The translations under genes were made by a program, and so were the position numbers. The notes beneath the pieces were generated by a model. It saw only the letters and a list, made by a program, of their open reading frames with translations. It had not been told where the DNA came from and did not search any database. This document shows, piece after piece, positions 52,065 through 62,640 of a stretch of 64,000 nt of DNA (the stretch's first letter is position 1; each line of letters starts with the position of its first letter). The DNA is from Dugong dugon (taxonomy: Eukaryota > Chordata > Mammalia > Sirenia > Dugongidae), in assembly GCA_030035585.1 (NCBI GenBank), contig CM057465.1, positions 32,692,001 through 32,756,000 on the forward strand, read 5' to 3'.

Positions 52065-53720
52065 ATTCAACCAATAGTTATCAAGTATCTACTTTGTACA
52101 AGTCATCCTGGGAGGATGGGGCATAAAGACATGACTAAGATCCCAGGAATCAAAGAGCTTACTATATTGTAGGTTAGATGAGATCAGTATATAAACACAA
52201 TCTTGCAAATTATAAAGTTTTAGTGCCTATATTAGGAATGCAAGAAAAGGAAGTATTTCTAGCTGGTAGGGGTCAGAAAAGGCTTCAGAGAGGCCATACA
52301 GTTTGCCCTGAGCCTTAAAATAGTAATAGGATTTGGACATACAGAAAGAGCTGGGCAGAATCAGGCAGTCCAGAATGAAGAAATAGCATGAGAATGTAGG
52401 GTAAACTGTGGTTTGGCTGGAAAATGATATCTAACATTTACTATGTACTTTCTATGTGCCAGACATTGTATTAAGTGCTTTACATAGCTGCCTTTTTTTT
52501 TTTTTTAAATCTAAAAATAACCCTATGGGATAAGAAGATGAAGAAACTGAGGCTTAGAAGTTAAGTGACTTTCCCCAGGTCACACAGCCAGCAAAAGGCA
52601 GAGCTGAGATTCAATTAAGGCAGACATCAGGGCCTTGTGCTTAAGCACTCCCAGACACTGACTCAAGGGGCAAAGATTTGTTCCTGGGAGTAGCAGGAGA
52701 TGAGACCAGAAAGATAGTCTGGGACCACATACTAAAGGACTTCAAATCCAGACAAAAAATTGTGACCTTCAGTCCATTTGCAAGCAGAGCAACTGATGAC
52801 TTTTCTAAGAGGAGAAATAACAAGACAATTTTTACCGGCTTTAAGTGCTTATTGAATGAATGAATGTTCTTAGGGTAGATTAAGCAAGCAGCAGCATCTA
52901 TGATAGATTGAAGGAAAGAGATATTGAAGAAATGAAACCAACCAACAAGAGGTAACAGGAGCCTGAAAGAGGACCATGACTGTGGGAGAAAAAAGAAAGA
53001 ACCAACATGACTTTCCATGTTTCCATGACTGATCAGACATGGAATAACGTCATGCACCTGAACAACTAGAAGGACAGTGATGCCATTCAGGGAAAGAAGC
53101 AATGAAAGAAGTGTGGTAGGTCAGAAGGAAAGAGATTCCAGGCTGGCAGGACCCCCAAGGGAGCTGTTTTTCAGGCTCAGTACACAGGAAAGAAAGAGAT
53201 CAGAGAGGAAAGGATGGAATGGGAAGTTATCCACGTAGAGGAAATGGTCAAAATCATGACACGAATAAATTTACTAAAATCAAGTATTTCAAGATAAAAG
53301 CACCTTAGACACCACATTAAGAAACACAGTTTATGAGGTGGGAAGAAGAGGAGGAATCAGAAATGTCTGGTCATGTAAAGGAAGTCAAGAAGAAAGGCAT
53401 TTTAAGATAAAGGGGAAGCAAGAAGGAAAGGGTAGGCAGATGGCTTTGAGAAACAGAACTGACAAAAGGCCATTTGATCTATCAAGTGAGAGGTGACAGT
53501 CAAGGCAAGTGATAGTAGATGAGAAGGAAAAAGCACTAGCACGAGAAGAATGGTGAAGGCTGACAATGTGGAAGAGAGGTCAGTGGTTGCAACCCACATG
53601 CCAAAGGGATTAGGCAGATAATATGCAAAGATAAAGCAGCCTGAGTGTAAGAAGATCATGCAACCTCCGGGTATATCTTTCACTTCCCATATTTGACAGA
53701 GGAATCAGTATGGAGAAATA
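52065..53720 (-). mobile_element. L2 LINE, long antisense copy with nested MIR
   Basis: Begins at the L2 3' end (GTCATTCAACCAATAGTTAT, AAGTATCTACTTTGTACAAG), continues AAAGGCTTCAGAGAGGCCAT and GCAGAATCAGGCAGTCCAGA. A MIR interrupts. It then goes on with CATACTAAAGGACTTCAAAT and AGCAACTGATGACTTTTC. The right boundary is uncertain. The 153-codon open frame at 52641-53102 runs through this repeat and shows no domain. Confidence 0.6.
52425..52660 (-). mobile_element. MIR SINE, antisense, nested in L2
   Basis: AACATTTACTATGTACTTTC, TATGTGCCAGACATTGTATT, AAGAAACTGAGGCTTAGAAG, CCCCAGGTCACACAGCCAGC and CAGAGCTGAGATTCAATTAA. A nearly complete antisense MIR with a T14 interruption. Confidence 0.85.
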
Positions 53721-53932
53721 CTTCTGTATCTAAGAAAAACGAGAATGCAAGGCAATGAAAAGTGGCAATTTACACTTCATCTCAATGTTGGAGGCAATAG
53801 GGAGTGGTGGGGTCTGTGGTGAATTGGAACATGCATATCCCCATCTAAAGACAGCGGCAGCTACTGAGCTCCAAGTGACTGTTGTCCTATGGGGATGTGG
53901 GCCCAGTTCTGTGAGTTCCTCAACGTATCAAC

Positions 53933-54083
53933 TCACTCCTGTCGAGTCAATTCCAACTAATAGTGACCCTATAGGACAGAGTAGAACTGCTTCATATGCT
54001 TTCCAAGGAGTGGCTGGTGGATTTGACCTGCCAACCTTTTGGGTTAGCAGCTAAGCTCTTAACCACTGTGCCACCAGGGATCC
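53933..54083 (-). mobile_element. AfroSINE, short form, with TSD
   Basis: Antisense: CCTGTCGAGTCAATTCCAAC, TAGAACTGCTTCATATGC, GTGGCTGGTGGATTTGACCT, CCACCAGGGATCC. TSD: CAACGTATCAAC (53921-53932) and CAATGTATCAAC (54084-54095), 11 of 12. Confidence 0.92.
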
Positions 54084-54095
54084 CAATGTATCAAC

Positions 54096-55166
54096 ACAAA
54101 GAGAAATTCAGACTTTTATGAAATCTCCTAATTTTTAAATGTTAGAAAAAACATAGTATGGGTCAACAAAACAGTTTTGCAGACAGAATCCAGCTCACTG
54201 AATCCACCATGCTTTTATTAAGTCTGGCAATAAAGGGAATGAGGAAGATAGAGTAGTGATTTGATAGGACAGCAAAACTAAGAGAAGATTTTGTTTGTTT
54301 GTGTATTTGTTTGCTTGTTTTAGGATTACGAAGAACTGAGTCTACTTCTTGACTGACAGAAGGATAACCTAGCCATTGACAGGGAGAGATCTGAAGTTGC
54401 ATGAAAAGGGACACAAACTAAAACAACTAAAGTTTATTTTATTCTTTGGTATTTAGGATACAACATTTTTAGATAAATAATAATCAGAGAGAGAAAGATT
54501 CTTGTTAAGTATAATTCAGAATTAATTGTTGAACAAGAAGTGATAAACATATGATACAGGCTGTCTGTATCTCATTTTGTAAAGAGTTTCTATAGCAGGT
54601 TTACAGCCCTACAGCTAAGACAGGCTCAACTGACGGGATAATTTCACTATTGTAACAAGAGTTCCTGTGCTTGCAATATGCCAGTGGGGACTGTCATCGT
54701 GGATAAAGGGCATGCCACTGAGCAGCGAGCATTCCTCCCTTCAATCAATGGAAACTCACGCCTCTGCTTTGAGAAGGAACTTTGATATGGCGTTTAAAAT
54801 TCCTAAGTTTCTCATCATTTGGAAGCTAGTTAATGTCTTCAGAGTGTCACAAAAACAGCCAACATTTGTCCGAGTGTCCTGGTAAAACTGCCAGCTTATG
54901 TTGTCTAGCTCAGTTCAATGAAGACAGGAAGCAAAAGAGAGCCACAAAGAATCTCTAGATTTAAGAAGCCAGGACATCTGGGACATGACTCTCAGGCTGA
55001 TGGCTCGTACTGGATTCTGAAAAGTCCATCAATACGTCCACTTTCCAGATGAAACTAAGGCAAATCCAAACTAGGTAAAGACTCTGGATCTTGTTTTAAA
55101 AAAAATTTTTTTAAGTGCCAGGATGGCGTGTTTCTTAAATACCTTTCAAAAGCCTTTGTTGTGGAT
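54096..55166. other. Unassigned sequence
   Basis: A GTTT-rich stretch at about 54290-54320. No family or gene recognised. Confidence 0.5.
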
Positions 55167-55345
55167 TGAAATATACTGAAGTCCTAATCCCTGTACCTGT
55201 GAAGGTGACTTTGTTTGGAAATAGGATTTTTCTTCTGTTATCACTGAAGTTAAAGAGGTCATACTTGAATACAGTGGGTCCTAATCCCAATCCTTTCTGA
55301 GTGGTGTTTTATATAAAGGGAGAACAGCTAAGATCTAGGAATAGG
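55167..55345 (+). mobile_element. MLT1 LTR, 5' part
   Basis: TTGTGGATTGAAATATACTG, AAGTCCTAATCCCTGTACCT, GTGACTTTGTTTGGAAATAG, GAGGTCATACTTGAATACAG and GTGGGTCCTAATCCCAATCC are the MLT1 5' half. The 3' half is not found downstream. Confidence 0.8.
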
Positions 55346-55696
55346 ACTAGCTAACTCTCTCATGAGACAGTATTGCTTATCAAACCAATCAGCCTGACCT
55401 GTAATTAGTTGAAATATCAGCTTAGTAAATCTAGGTATCATTTACCCATAGCGGGATTTGAGTATTCTTAGATACTATCTTTATTTGTAAGGTTCCAGCG
55501 GAAGAAATCATTCATGGTCTAGAATGAATATTAGAATACCCAGAGCCCCAAGCATTATCCAGCCACTGTATGGGTTCCGCCAGCAAATTGGTGCTGGGAT
55601 AGTCATCCCAAGCGCCCACAGGTGTCCCTCCATCAGAACAGGGATACCCTGAATCGTTAAGAACAAGGTATGTTATGCTGTATGCTCTCTTTTTCT
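55346..55696. other. Unassigned sequence
   Basis: No family or gene recognised. It may include the lost 3' half of the MLT1. Confidence 0.45.
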
Positions 55697-56590
55697 TTTT
55701 TTAATAGACTTTATTTTTTTAGAGTAGTTTTAGGTTTATAGAAAAATTGTGCAGAAAGTACAGGGTGTTCCGATATACACTCCTGCACCTGCACACTGTC
55801 TCTCCAATTTATTTATATCTTGCATTCCAGTAGTACATTTGTTTCAACTGATGAACCCATACTGATACATTATCATTAACTAAAGTTTATAGTTTATATT
55901 ATTGTTTTATTGTTTACATTATTATTTTTATTATTTATTTTATTATTAAGTTGCCTTCCAGTTGTTTGACTCATGGAGACCCCATGTGTACAGAGCAGAA
56001 CTATTCCATTCGGTTTTCAAGGCTCCAGCCTTTTGGAAGCAGATTGCCATGTCACACTTTGTGTTGTATAGTCCACTGGGTTTTGACAAGCGCAGAATGT
56101 CACATGTCCACAATTATAATATCATACAGAATAGTTTCACTGATCTAAAATGCCCTGTGCTCCACCCTGTTCATCTCTTCCCCTGACAAACATTGATCTT
56201 TTCACTGTTTGCGTTTTCCAGAATGTCATATAGTTAGAATCATACAGTATGTAACATCTGCAGACTGGTTTCTTTCACTTAGCAATATGCATTTAAGGCT
56301 CCTCCATGTGTTTTCACAGCTTGATAATAATATTCCATTGTATGAATGTTCCACTATTTGTTTATCCATTCACCTATTGAAGAACACCTTGGCTGCTTCC
56401 ATTTTTGACAATTATGAATAAAACTGCTATAAACATTTGCATGCAGGTTTTTATGTGGACATACCTCTTTATCTCATTTGAATAAATACCTAGGAGCATG
56501 ATTGCTCGATTGTATGGTAAGCCTATGTTTAGCTTTGTTAGAAACTGCCAGACTGCCTTCCAAAGTGGTTGGATCATTTTGAATGATATG
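55697..56590 (-). mobile_element. Old L1 (L1M type) 3' end, split by an AfroSINE
   Basis: Antisense: AATAGACTTTATTTTTTTAG, AGTAGTTTTAGGTTTATAGA, AAAGTACAGGGTGTTCCGAT, TAGAATCATACAGTATGTAA, TTTAAGGCTCCTCCATGTGT, ATGAATAAAACTGCTATAAA and TTCCAAAGTGGTTGGATCAT. It includes the 3' UTR and the end of ORF2. Confidence 0.88.
55945..56060 (-). mobile_element. AfroSINE fragment nested in L1
   Basis: TTAAGTTGCCTTCCAGTTGT, GACCCCATGTGTACAGAGCA, TCGGTTTTCAAGGCTCCAGC and CTTTTGGAAGCAGATTGCCA. 5'-truncated, AACAACAA-tail subtype with the tail mostly lost. Confidence 0.8.
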
Positions 56591-57869
56591 CTCTTTTTTT
56601 TGCCTCCTCTATGCTCTTTTTGATAAGGCAAGAAAATCTATACCAAAATTATTTTCAGCAGCTTTTTTCCAGTGTTTTTGAAAGACATTCTCTTCAGTTA
56701 TCTGGAAAATTGTCTTATGAGAAACATGCCATCTCCCCAGTTCTTCGCTCTCATCAGTGTAACTCAAATCAATTTTCTGCAGCTCCTCAAGACCCCAGCT
56801 GCTCCCACTCCCACCTCAGTTTAATTCTCCTCTTAGATAGCAGTTGTGGACTTTAAATCATTTTCACATCATAACATGTCAACTGTTCGTCTACCCTCTT
56901 TAAGCACAGTCTTGGAGCTAGAAACATAAACATCCTTCACAGAGGCAGCTCTGTTTGTCCAGACCCTGTGCCCTGGAAAAGTTATCATCAGCAGGAAATG
57001 AAAACAACCGGCATTGCTTTTGTCTTCACTGATTTCAGTGACATTTTAAAAACGGAGCACCTAAGCCAAACTTAATCCCGAGTCTCATTCTGCCCAAAAT
57101 CTGAAATGAGGAACATCACGCGCAACATTAGAAACTCAATTGTCTCCAGCTACAGCTGAATGAAAAGCTCAGATTAAAACTGGCAACGATTTACTTCCTA
57201 CAAACATGCTTTGTTCCTGGCTAACTTGTGAGCTCATAAAAAACCGCTTCTGTACAAGCAGCTGTCTCATTCAAGACGTTGAATCCTTTTATGGTCGTCA
57301 GTACAAATGTGTTACACAGAACCCAGTCCAGGACCCTTGCTCTAAAACCCTGGCCCACAGTGTGGGCCTCCCTGCTTCCCTGGTATGCCTTTCTTCTAAT
57401 TTGATGACTTGCATTTTCAATAAATGGTTATAGAAAATGTAGTGCTCTTTGTGGAATCTCCTCATCATCCTGTTTCCCAGAAGCCTGTTTGTGGAAAAAG
57501 TCAGCCCCAGAGGCAAAACGGAGGAGGCGTCTGAAGTTTCTACTTCCTAATCTTAGCTCTTGCTCTTCCCTGCCCTGGGCTAATTTATGTAATGTCTTTA
57601 TATCTTTAAATGTTTCCTTCATGAATTGGCAACTTGCAGTGACCACCCTCAGCTAGTTTGCTACAGAGAAATCATATTGAAATTATGGTAACCCATTTTG
57701 CGCATACAAAATGGATGATGAATAACCATTATGTCTTTCCCAATGAGCCAGTAAATAAACTGATAACACATCTGAGATGCCTTGTTATTTCCTGGATTAT
57801 CTAGAGGAGCACTATCAACCTAGCCTCAACATGAATAATAATATATACCATTGTACACACTAGAGAGAG
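56591..57869. other. Unassigned sequence
   Basis: No repeat recognised over 1.2 kb, which is unusual here. The open frames at 57206-57646 overlap on both strands and show no domain. Confidence 0.5.
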
Positions 57870-57927
57870 GACACACTGCCGAGGAGTCGATTCTGACTCA
57901 TAACAACCCTATGGGACAGAGTAGAAC
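57870..57927 (-). mobile_element. AfroSINE tail-only fragment
   Basis: CACACTGCCGAGGAGTCGAT, TCTGACTCATAACAACCC and TATGGGACAGAGTAGAAC. Head and tail tip are absent. Confidence 0.78.
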
Positions 57928-58149
57928 ATCACAGTAGCTAAAAATAAGAAGGCCCCTTTACTTTACTCTTCCTGATTCTACTTTTGCTCATGTTGCTCCA
58001 CTCACGTGGAATGACCTCCTTTTTTTCCTCATCTCATTCTGCAAGTTTTCTCTGAGAACTAGTACACATTCGTCCATCCAAAGCCATTATTGTAAACTGC
58101 ATTAGCTCTACCTAATGAAAAGGTGATTCCAGGTGCTCAGAATACATGG

Positions 58150-58290
58150 CTGTAATTCTGTTCTGACATGTATCAGCTGTGTGATCTACGATACTCACTT
58201 AAGATCTCCGAGCTCCAGTTTCGTCTTCTATTAAAATGAGACTAGCCCTTACCCTCAGAGTTGTTGTGAGGTTCAAAAAGGATGCTGCAA
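58150..58290 (+). mobile_element. MIR SINE
   Basis: ATGTATCAGCTGTGTGATCT, CAGTTTCGTCTTCTATTAAA, AATGAGACTAGCCCTTACCC and GTTGTTGTGAGGTTCAAAAA follow the sense MIR. Confidence 0.75.
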
Positions 58291-58298
58291 GCTGCGGT

Positions 58299-59049
58299 GA
58301 TTAATTCTATGTGTCAACTTAACTGGGCTATTGTGCCCAACTCTTTGGTCAAACTCTAGATGTTGCTATGAAGTATTTACATGTGATCACATTTAAATCA
58401 GTTGACGTTAATTAAAACAGATTACCCTCCATAACGTGGGTTGGCCTCATCCATTCTGTTGAAGGCCCTCGAGAGCAAAAGCTGAGGTTTCTTGAGGTAG
58501 AAAGATTCTGCCTCAAGACTGTATGTAACATAGCTAACCTACTAGAGTTTCCAGTCCATCATCTGACCTAGAGATTTTGGACTTGCCAGCAATGCTCACA
58601 GTCACGTGAACTGATTCCTTAAAATGTGTTGTTGTTGTTAGGTGCCGTCGAGTTGATTCCATCTCACAGGGACCCTATGTACGACAAAACAAAACATTGC
58701 CCAGACCAGGCCCATCCTCACAATCATTGATATGCTTGAGCCCATTGTTGCAGCCACTGTGTCAATCCGTCTCGTTGAGGGTCTTCTGCTTTTTTGATGA
58801 CTCTCTACTTTACCAAGCATGATGTCCTTCTCCAGGGACTGGTCCCTCCTGATAACTGTCCAAAGTATGTGAGATGAAGTCTCGCCATCCTCGCTTCCAA
58901 GGAGCGCTCTGGCTGTAGTTCCAAGAAAGACATGTTCATTCTCCTTAAAATATATCTCTTTATATATATAAAGACAGAAATAGAGCAATAGATAGATATA
59001 TAGATAAATATCCTGTTGGTTCTGTTTCTTTGGAGAACCCTGACTAACA
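58299..59049 (+). mobile_element. LTR-like ancient repeat split by an RTE, family not named
   Basis: TGATTAATTCTATGTGTCAA, TTTAAATCAGTTGACGTTAA, TAACGTGGGTTGGCCTCATC, then after the RTE TATATCTCTTTATATATATA, TATCCTGTTGGTTCTGTTTC and TTGGAGAACCCTGACTAACA. The order matches a common mammalian repeat with TG...CA-like ends, probably LTR-derived. I do not assign a name. Confidence 0.6.
58626..58942 (-). mobile_element. RTE/BovB LINE 3' end, nested, with TSD
   Basis: Antisense: GTTGTTGTTAGGTGCCGTCG, GACAAAACAAAACATTGCCC, GAGCCCATTGTTGCAGCCAC, TTACCAAGCATGATGTCCTT and GGAGCGCTCTGGCTGTAGTT. 5'-truncated after about 315 bp. CCTTAAAAT flanks it exactly (58617-58625, 58943-58951), at a point where the host repeat reads across. 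The 161-codon frame at 58638-59123 is a product of this junction. Confidence 0.92.
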
Positions 59050-59323
59050 CATGAGCCCTCTGTAAATTGTAAAGCACTCATAGTGTAAAGCATTGCTATG
59101 AGGAGTACCATCTTCACAATCACAAGATCCTTTGGAGGTCTTTTACATCCATTTTCATTTTGGTGTACAGTTAGGAGGTTAGTGAAGGTTGAAACACTGC
59201 AGTTGCCCCATGGTAGGGTCTGTTTAGGCCATCTGGTCAGAGCCTTGGATTCATTCCTGCCAGAGCAGAGTATATAAGAAATGTCCTGGCCAAGGCAAAA
59301 TCATTTTTTGAGCCTATATTATG

Positions 59324-59528
59324 CTGTTGTTGTGTGCCATTGAGTCTATTCCAACTTATAGTGATCCTATAGGACAGAGTAGAACTTCCCCATAGGGTCT
59401 CCTGGGCTGTAACCTGTACAGGAACAGATCGCCAGGTCTTTTCTCCCACAGAGCAGCTGGTGGTTTCTAACCATTGACCTTTCAATTAGCAGTGAAGTGT
59501 TTAACCACTGTGCCACCAGGACCCCTTA
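59324..59528 (-). mobile_element. AfroSINE, full length, with TSD
   Basis: Antisense: CTGTTGTTGTGTGCCATTGA, GAACTTCCCCATAGGGTCTC, CTGTAACCTGTACAGGAACA, CATTGACCTTTCAATTAGC, GTGCCACCAGGACCCC. TATATTATG flanks it exactly (59315-59323, 59529-59537). Confidence 0.93.
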
Positions 59529-59796
59529 TATATTATGTAACACCTACTATTGCATGGTCATTGATCTCCCTCTCCTCTGAACCCATCCACACCAAAAATC
59601 TGTACACAATTTAGAACTTAATTTTAAACTTAAGTATTGTTGACTCACTAGTTTAAAAAAGAAGCAGATGACTTGTTGAGTTTCCACATTTCTTCCTAAT
59701 CCAATCAGCCGATTTCTCCATTCCTTCTCTTCCAACGTAGGAATACACCTTTTGGAATCATGAATGGTAGGAAATTCATCTTTTTCTGCTTTTATT

Positions 59797-60080
59797 AGTT
59801 AGAACAGGTTGGGTTATGCTGCTGTAACAAATAATCCTGAAATCTTAGGGGTTATTAACAATCAAATTTTATTTCTTACTCATACTAAATGAACAGGCAT
59901 TCTGCCCTATGTCTCCTCACTAGGCCCAGAGACTTTACCAGCTGGAGGTTTACCAGTTGCCGTGACAAGTGGAAGAAGGCATGGTAAATTTCTCACTAGC
60001 TTTTACAGTCTTCTACCTGAAGTGACACAAGACACACACCATTGATCAAAATAAGTTACATGGCCATGGATAACTTCAAG
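59797..60080 (-). mobile_element. LTR-like ancient repeat, antisense
   Basis: CAGGTTGGGTTATGCTGCTG, TAACAAATAATCCTGAAATC, CAAATTTTATTTCTTACTCA and AGTTACATGGCCATGG follow the antisense end of an old LTR-type repeat. The family is not resolved. Confidence 0.5.
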
Positions 60081-60284
60081 AGACAGGGCAATGAAAACCT
60101 ACCAGGCAGGAGGAGAACCAGAATATCAGTGAGCAGCAGTTAGTTACCATAGTGCTTTTGGGTAAAAATAGCAAATTCTTATGACAACTGATGCAGCAGC
60201 CTTAGAGAAGTCCAATGGATTTAAAGAGACTAGAAGTCCTACCCACAGCTAGCATGGTTTAGCTTGCTTTTCTATACATGAACT

Positions 60285-60470
60285 CAGAAAAGAACATGGA
60301 CTTTGGAATCAAATCAATCACCTCCATTTAAGCTGATGACTTTAGGTTTCTCTGAGTCTATGCTTATTCATCTGCAACTTTCCTCATAAGACTTCTGTAG
60401 GGATTAAGTATAATTGTGTTTGTAAACTACTCAGCACAGTGACTAAAACGTAGTAGATGGTTCTTCCCCG
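60285..60470 (+). mobile_element. MIR SINE
   Basis: ACATGGACTTTGGAATCAAA, TGATGACTTTAGGTTTCTCT, GAGTCTATGCTTATTCATCT, GGGATTAAGTATAATTGTGT and CAGCACAGTGACTAAAACGT follow the sense MIR. Confidence 0.75.
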
Positions 60471-60684
60471 CTCATTTCTTTGGAACTAACGTCTAGAATA
60501 ATAACCTTTTCTTTCCCCCAATTTCTTGTATTTATTAATCCATGATACTCAGCTTTTCACATGGCTCCATACAAGACTTAGCCTTGACTAAACCACCAGG
60601 TACTTCTACCTTCCAGCGATTCTTCTTACTTCTATGTCAGCCTTTCCTAGGACATCCAGCCCTGTTGGACATGCATGTGTCTTC

Positions 60685-60849
60685 AAACCGAACCCAAATC
60701 CATTGCTGTCGAGTCTATTCTGACTCCTAGCAACCCTATAGGACAGAGTAGAACTGCCCCATAGGGCTTCCAAGGAGCAGCTGGTGGATTCAAACTGTCA
60801 GTGTTTTAGTTAGCAGCCAAGCTCTTAACCACTGCGCCACCAGGTTTCC
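60685..60849 (-). mobile_element. AfroSINE, short form
   Basis: Antisense: AAACCGAACCCAAATCCATT, GCTGTCGAGTCTATTCTGAC, TAGAACTGCCCCATAGGGC, CCACTGCGCCACCAGG. The A-box region is well kept. Confidence 0.92.
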
Positions 60850-60867
60850 GTATGTCTTAGTGTACCA

Positions 60868-60985
60868 CATTCTCTATGCTTTTTTTTATTCTCCTTCTCC
60901 CTCTTCTTTTCGTCCTTTTCCTCTTCTTCTCTGTCTCTTTCATTCTCGTGTCTCTATGTCTCTCTCTCACTCTTTCTGAAATCCT
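60868..60985. repeat. Polypyrimidine (CT-rich) tract
   Basis: About 110 bases with almost only C and T on the plus strand, with short (TTC)n, (TCTC)n and (CTCT)n runs. Simple sequence with no gene context. Confidence 0.9.
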
Positions 60986-61294
60986 ATGCTGACCTCAGGC
61001 CTCCAATCCACAAGGCAGAAAATGAGGCCAAATGACTCTGATGCCCGAGATGGTGATGATGATCCACTTGCTTTCTTCCGTGTTCATAACACTGGAGTTT
61101 TCTTCTCTATGCATGAGGGAAAGGACGTCCTGGGGAAAGCAAATGTCTCTTACAGATGACTCATGGCAACTTCTACTCTCTCCCTTCAATTTCCCTGGAC
61201 TTGAGAAGGAAGAGGAAGAAGAGGAGCAGCAACAGACACCTCTACCAGCACCACCACTGCAAAGTGAATCAAAAACTCAGGGCAAACATCTGAG
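60986..61294. other. Unassigned sequence with a purine-rich stretch
   Basis: A GGAAGAGGAAGAAGAGGAG-type stretch near 61207 encodes a short Glu-rich run in a 93-codon frame. It looks like simple-sequence translation rather than a gene. Confidence 0.5.
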
Positions 61295-61301
61295 TAATTT
61301 A

Positions 61302-61500
61302 TTTTGTTGTTAGTTGCTATTAAGTTGATTCTGATTCATGGTATCCCCATGTGTGCAGAGTAGAACTGCTCCATAGGGTTTTCAAGGCTGTGACCTTTTG
61401 GAAGCAGATTGCAGGCCTGTCTTCTGAGGTACTTCTGGGTGGGTTTGAACTAAGAACCACGTAGTCGAGTGCTTAACCATTTGTACCACCCGGGGACTCC
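61302..61500 (-). mobile_element. AfroSINE, AACAACAA-tail subtype, full length
   Basis: Antisense: TTTTGTTGTTAGTTGCTATT, CCCATGTGTGCAGAGTAGAA, AAGGCTGTGACCTTTTGGAA, CTTCTGGGTGGGTTTGAACT, CCACCCGGGGACTCC. TAATTTA on both sides (61295-61301, 61501-61507). Confidence 0.92.
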
Positions 61501-61507
61501 TAATTTA

Positions 61508-61994
61508 AAGTGTGGCATCAGGGAAGTCTTGGCCAGGAAAGGCCCTGAACCAGCCTCATCCCTCTGAGTAAAAAGTGATGCCATCCTGTGACTGCCTCTT
61601 GGTTTTCCACTGTCAGCACTTACCCCAGAGTACTAATGAGGTAAACCAATCTCCCATACTCCTGCTATGGATATCACAGCTACTTCTCCCAGCTTAAGTC
61701 TGGAAGCATTTAGTGTATTTGATGAATGTGTATAGGCTTATGTGCTTATGTTTGCCTTTATTGTAAAGCGAGGTCAAGAGCTCTCCTGCTTTATTAATAT
61801 TTAGATGAGTGCCCTGGGGCCACTGAGCAAAGCTAAATTAAAGCTAAGCAACGGTATTAAGCTTAGCTTTTTATTGTTACTTCCAACTGAAAGCTACTGT
61901 AATGTCACTACTGCCTATATAGTATTTTATAGTTGTAGCAGCCTTTGCGATTTAGAAAGCACTTGGCCTACATTTTTATTTGATCTCTCTAATA
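61508..61994. other. Unassigned sequence
   Basis: No family or gene recognised. Confidence 0.5.
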
Positions 61995-62200
61995 TCTAGG
62001 TGGTGAAAATAGTTAACATGTTTGGCTACTAACTGAAAGGGTGGAGGTTTTTGTCCACCCAGAGGCATCTTGGAAGCAAGGCCTAGTAATCTACTTCTGA
62101 AGAGTTAGCCACTGGAGACCCTACAAAGCACAGTTCCCTCTAACACACACGGGGTCACCATGAGTTGGAATTAACTCAACGGCAACCCGTTTTTAACAAC
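61995..62200 (+). mobile_element. AfroSINE, AACAACAA-tail subtype, diverged
   Basis: TCTAGGTGGTGAAAATAGTT, GGAGGTTTTTGTCCACCCAG, GGCATCTTGGAAGCAAGGCC, CACACGGGGTCACCATGAGT and TTAACTCAACGGCAACC. The tail is replaced by a T-rich tract. Confidence 0.82.
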
Positions 62201-62204
62201 CCAG

Positions 62205-62340
62205 GGAAATTTTTCATCATGCTACTGATGAAAAAGCTGAAGCTTTTGGAAATGAATGATATACACAAAGTGTCCCAGCTACTAAGTAACAGAGTTGAGG
62301 TGCCACCCCCAAGTCTTCTAAAGTACAATTCAGTGCTTGG
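62205..62340 (-). mobile_element. MIR fragment, antisense
   Basis: CTACTGATGAAAAAGCTGAA, CCAGCTACTAAGTAACAGAG and GTTGAGGTGCCACCCCCAAG follow the antisense MIR order. Confidence 0.65.
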
Positions 62341-62404
62341 GACATACAGCAGGCTTCGGAATTCAGATATAGAGATCCAAGAAACACCTATGTTATGCCA
62401 GGTA

Positions 62405-62640
62405 TGGTAATACATGTTTTCACATATGCAGTCTGATATAAACTTCACAGCAACCCTGCAATGATCACAGGGCTACAAAGTACTGCCTTTATCCGAATGC
62501 GTGTGTACTGTGGGAGGGGAAGACAGGGTGGAGGGGAGGGGAGGGGATAGTAAGAAATGAGTTCATAGAGGAGTGATGACTAGATGAGCATTTATTATTC
62601 CCATTTAACATACAAGAAAAGCAAGATTGGAAGAGAAGGT
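62405..62640 (-). mobile_element. MIR, antisense, interrupted by a G-rich tract
   Basis: TATGCAGTCTGATATAAACT, TCACAGCAACCCTGCAATG, then after the tract GCATTTATTATTCCCATTTA and ACATACAAGAAAAGCAAGAT. Weakly preserved. Confidence 0.5.
62510..62553 (+). repeat. G-rich tract with G-quadruplex potential
   Basis: GTGGGAGGGG, then AGACAGGGTGGA, then three GGGG runs separated by single A residues (GGGGAGGGGAGGGG). At least four G-runs of three or more are close together. Confidence 0.8.

Noticed and set aside
52641-53102. 153-codon open frame on the minus strand
   Set aside because: It lies across an antisense L2 and a MIR, has no domain, low-complexity composition and no supporting context. A chance frame.
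58638-59123. 161-codon open frame on the minus strand
   Set aside because: It crosses the junction of the RTE 3' end and its host repeat, and the parts belong to different mobile elements.
60868-60985. CRISPR-like or tandem array in the CT-rich region
   Set aside because: There are no direct repeats of constant length or spacing. It is ordinary simple sequence in a mammalian genome.
61032-61313. 93-codon frame with an EEEEEEQQQ run
   Set aside because: The acidic run comes from a purine-rich microsatellite, and the frame runs into an antisense AfroSINE.
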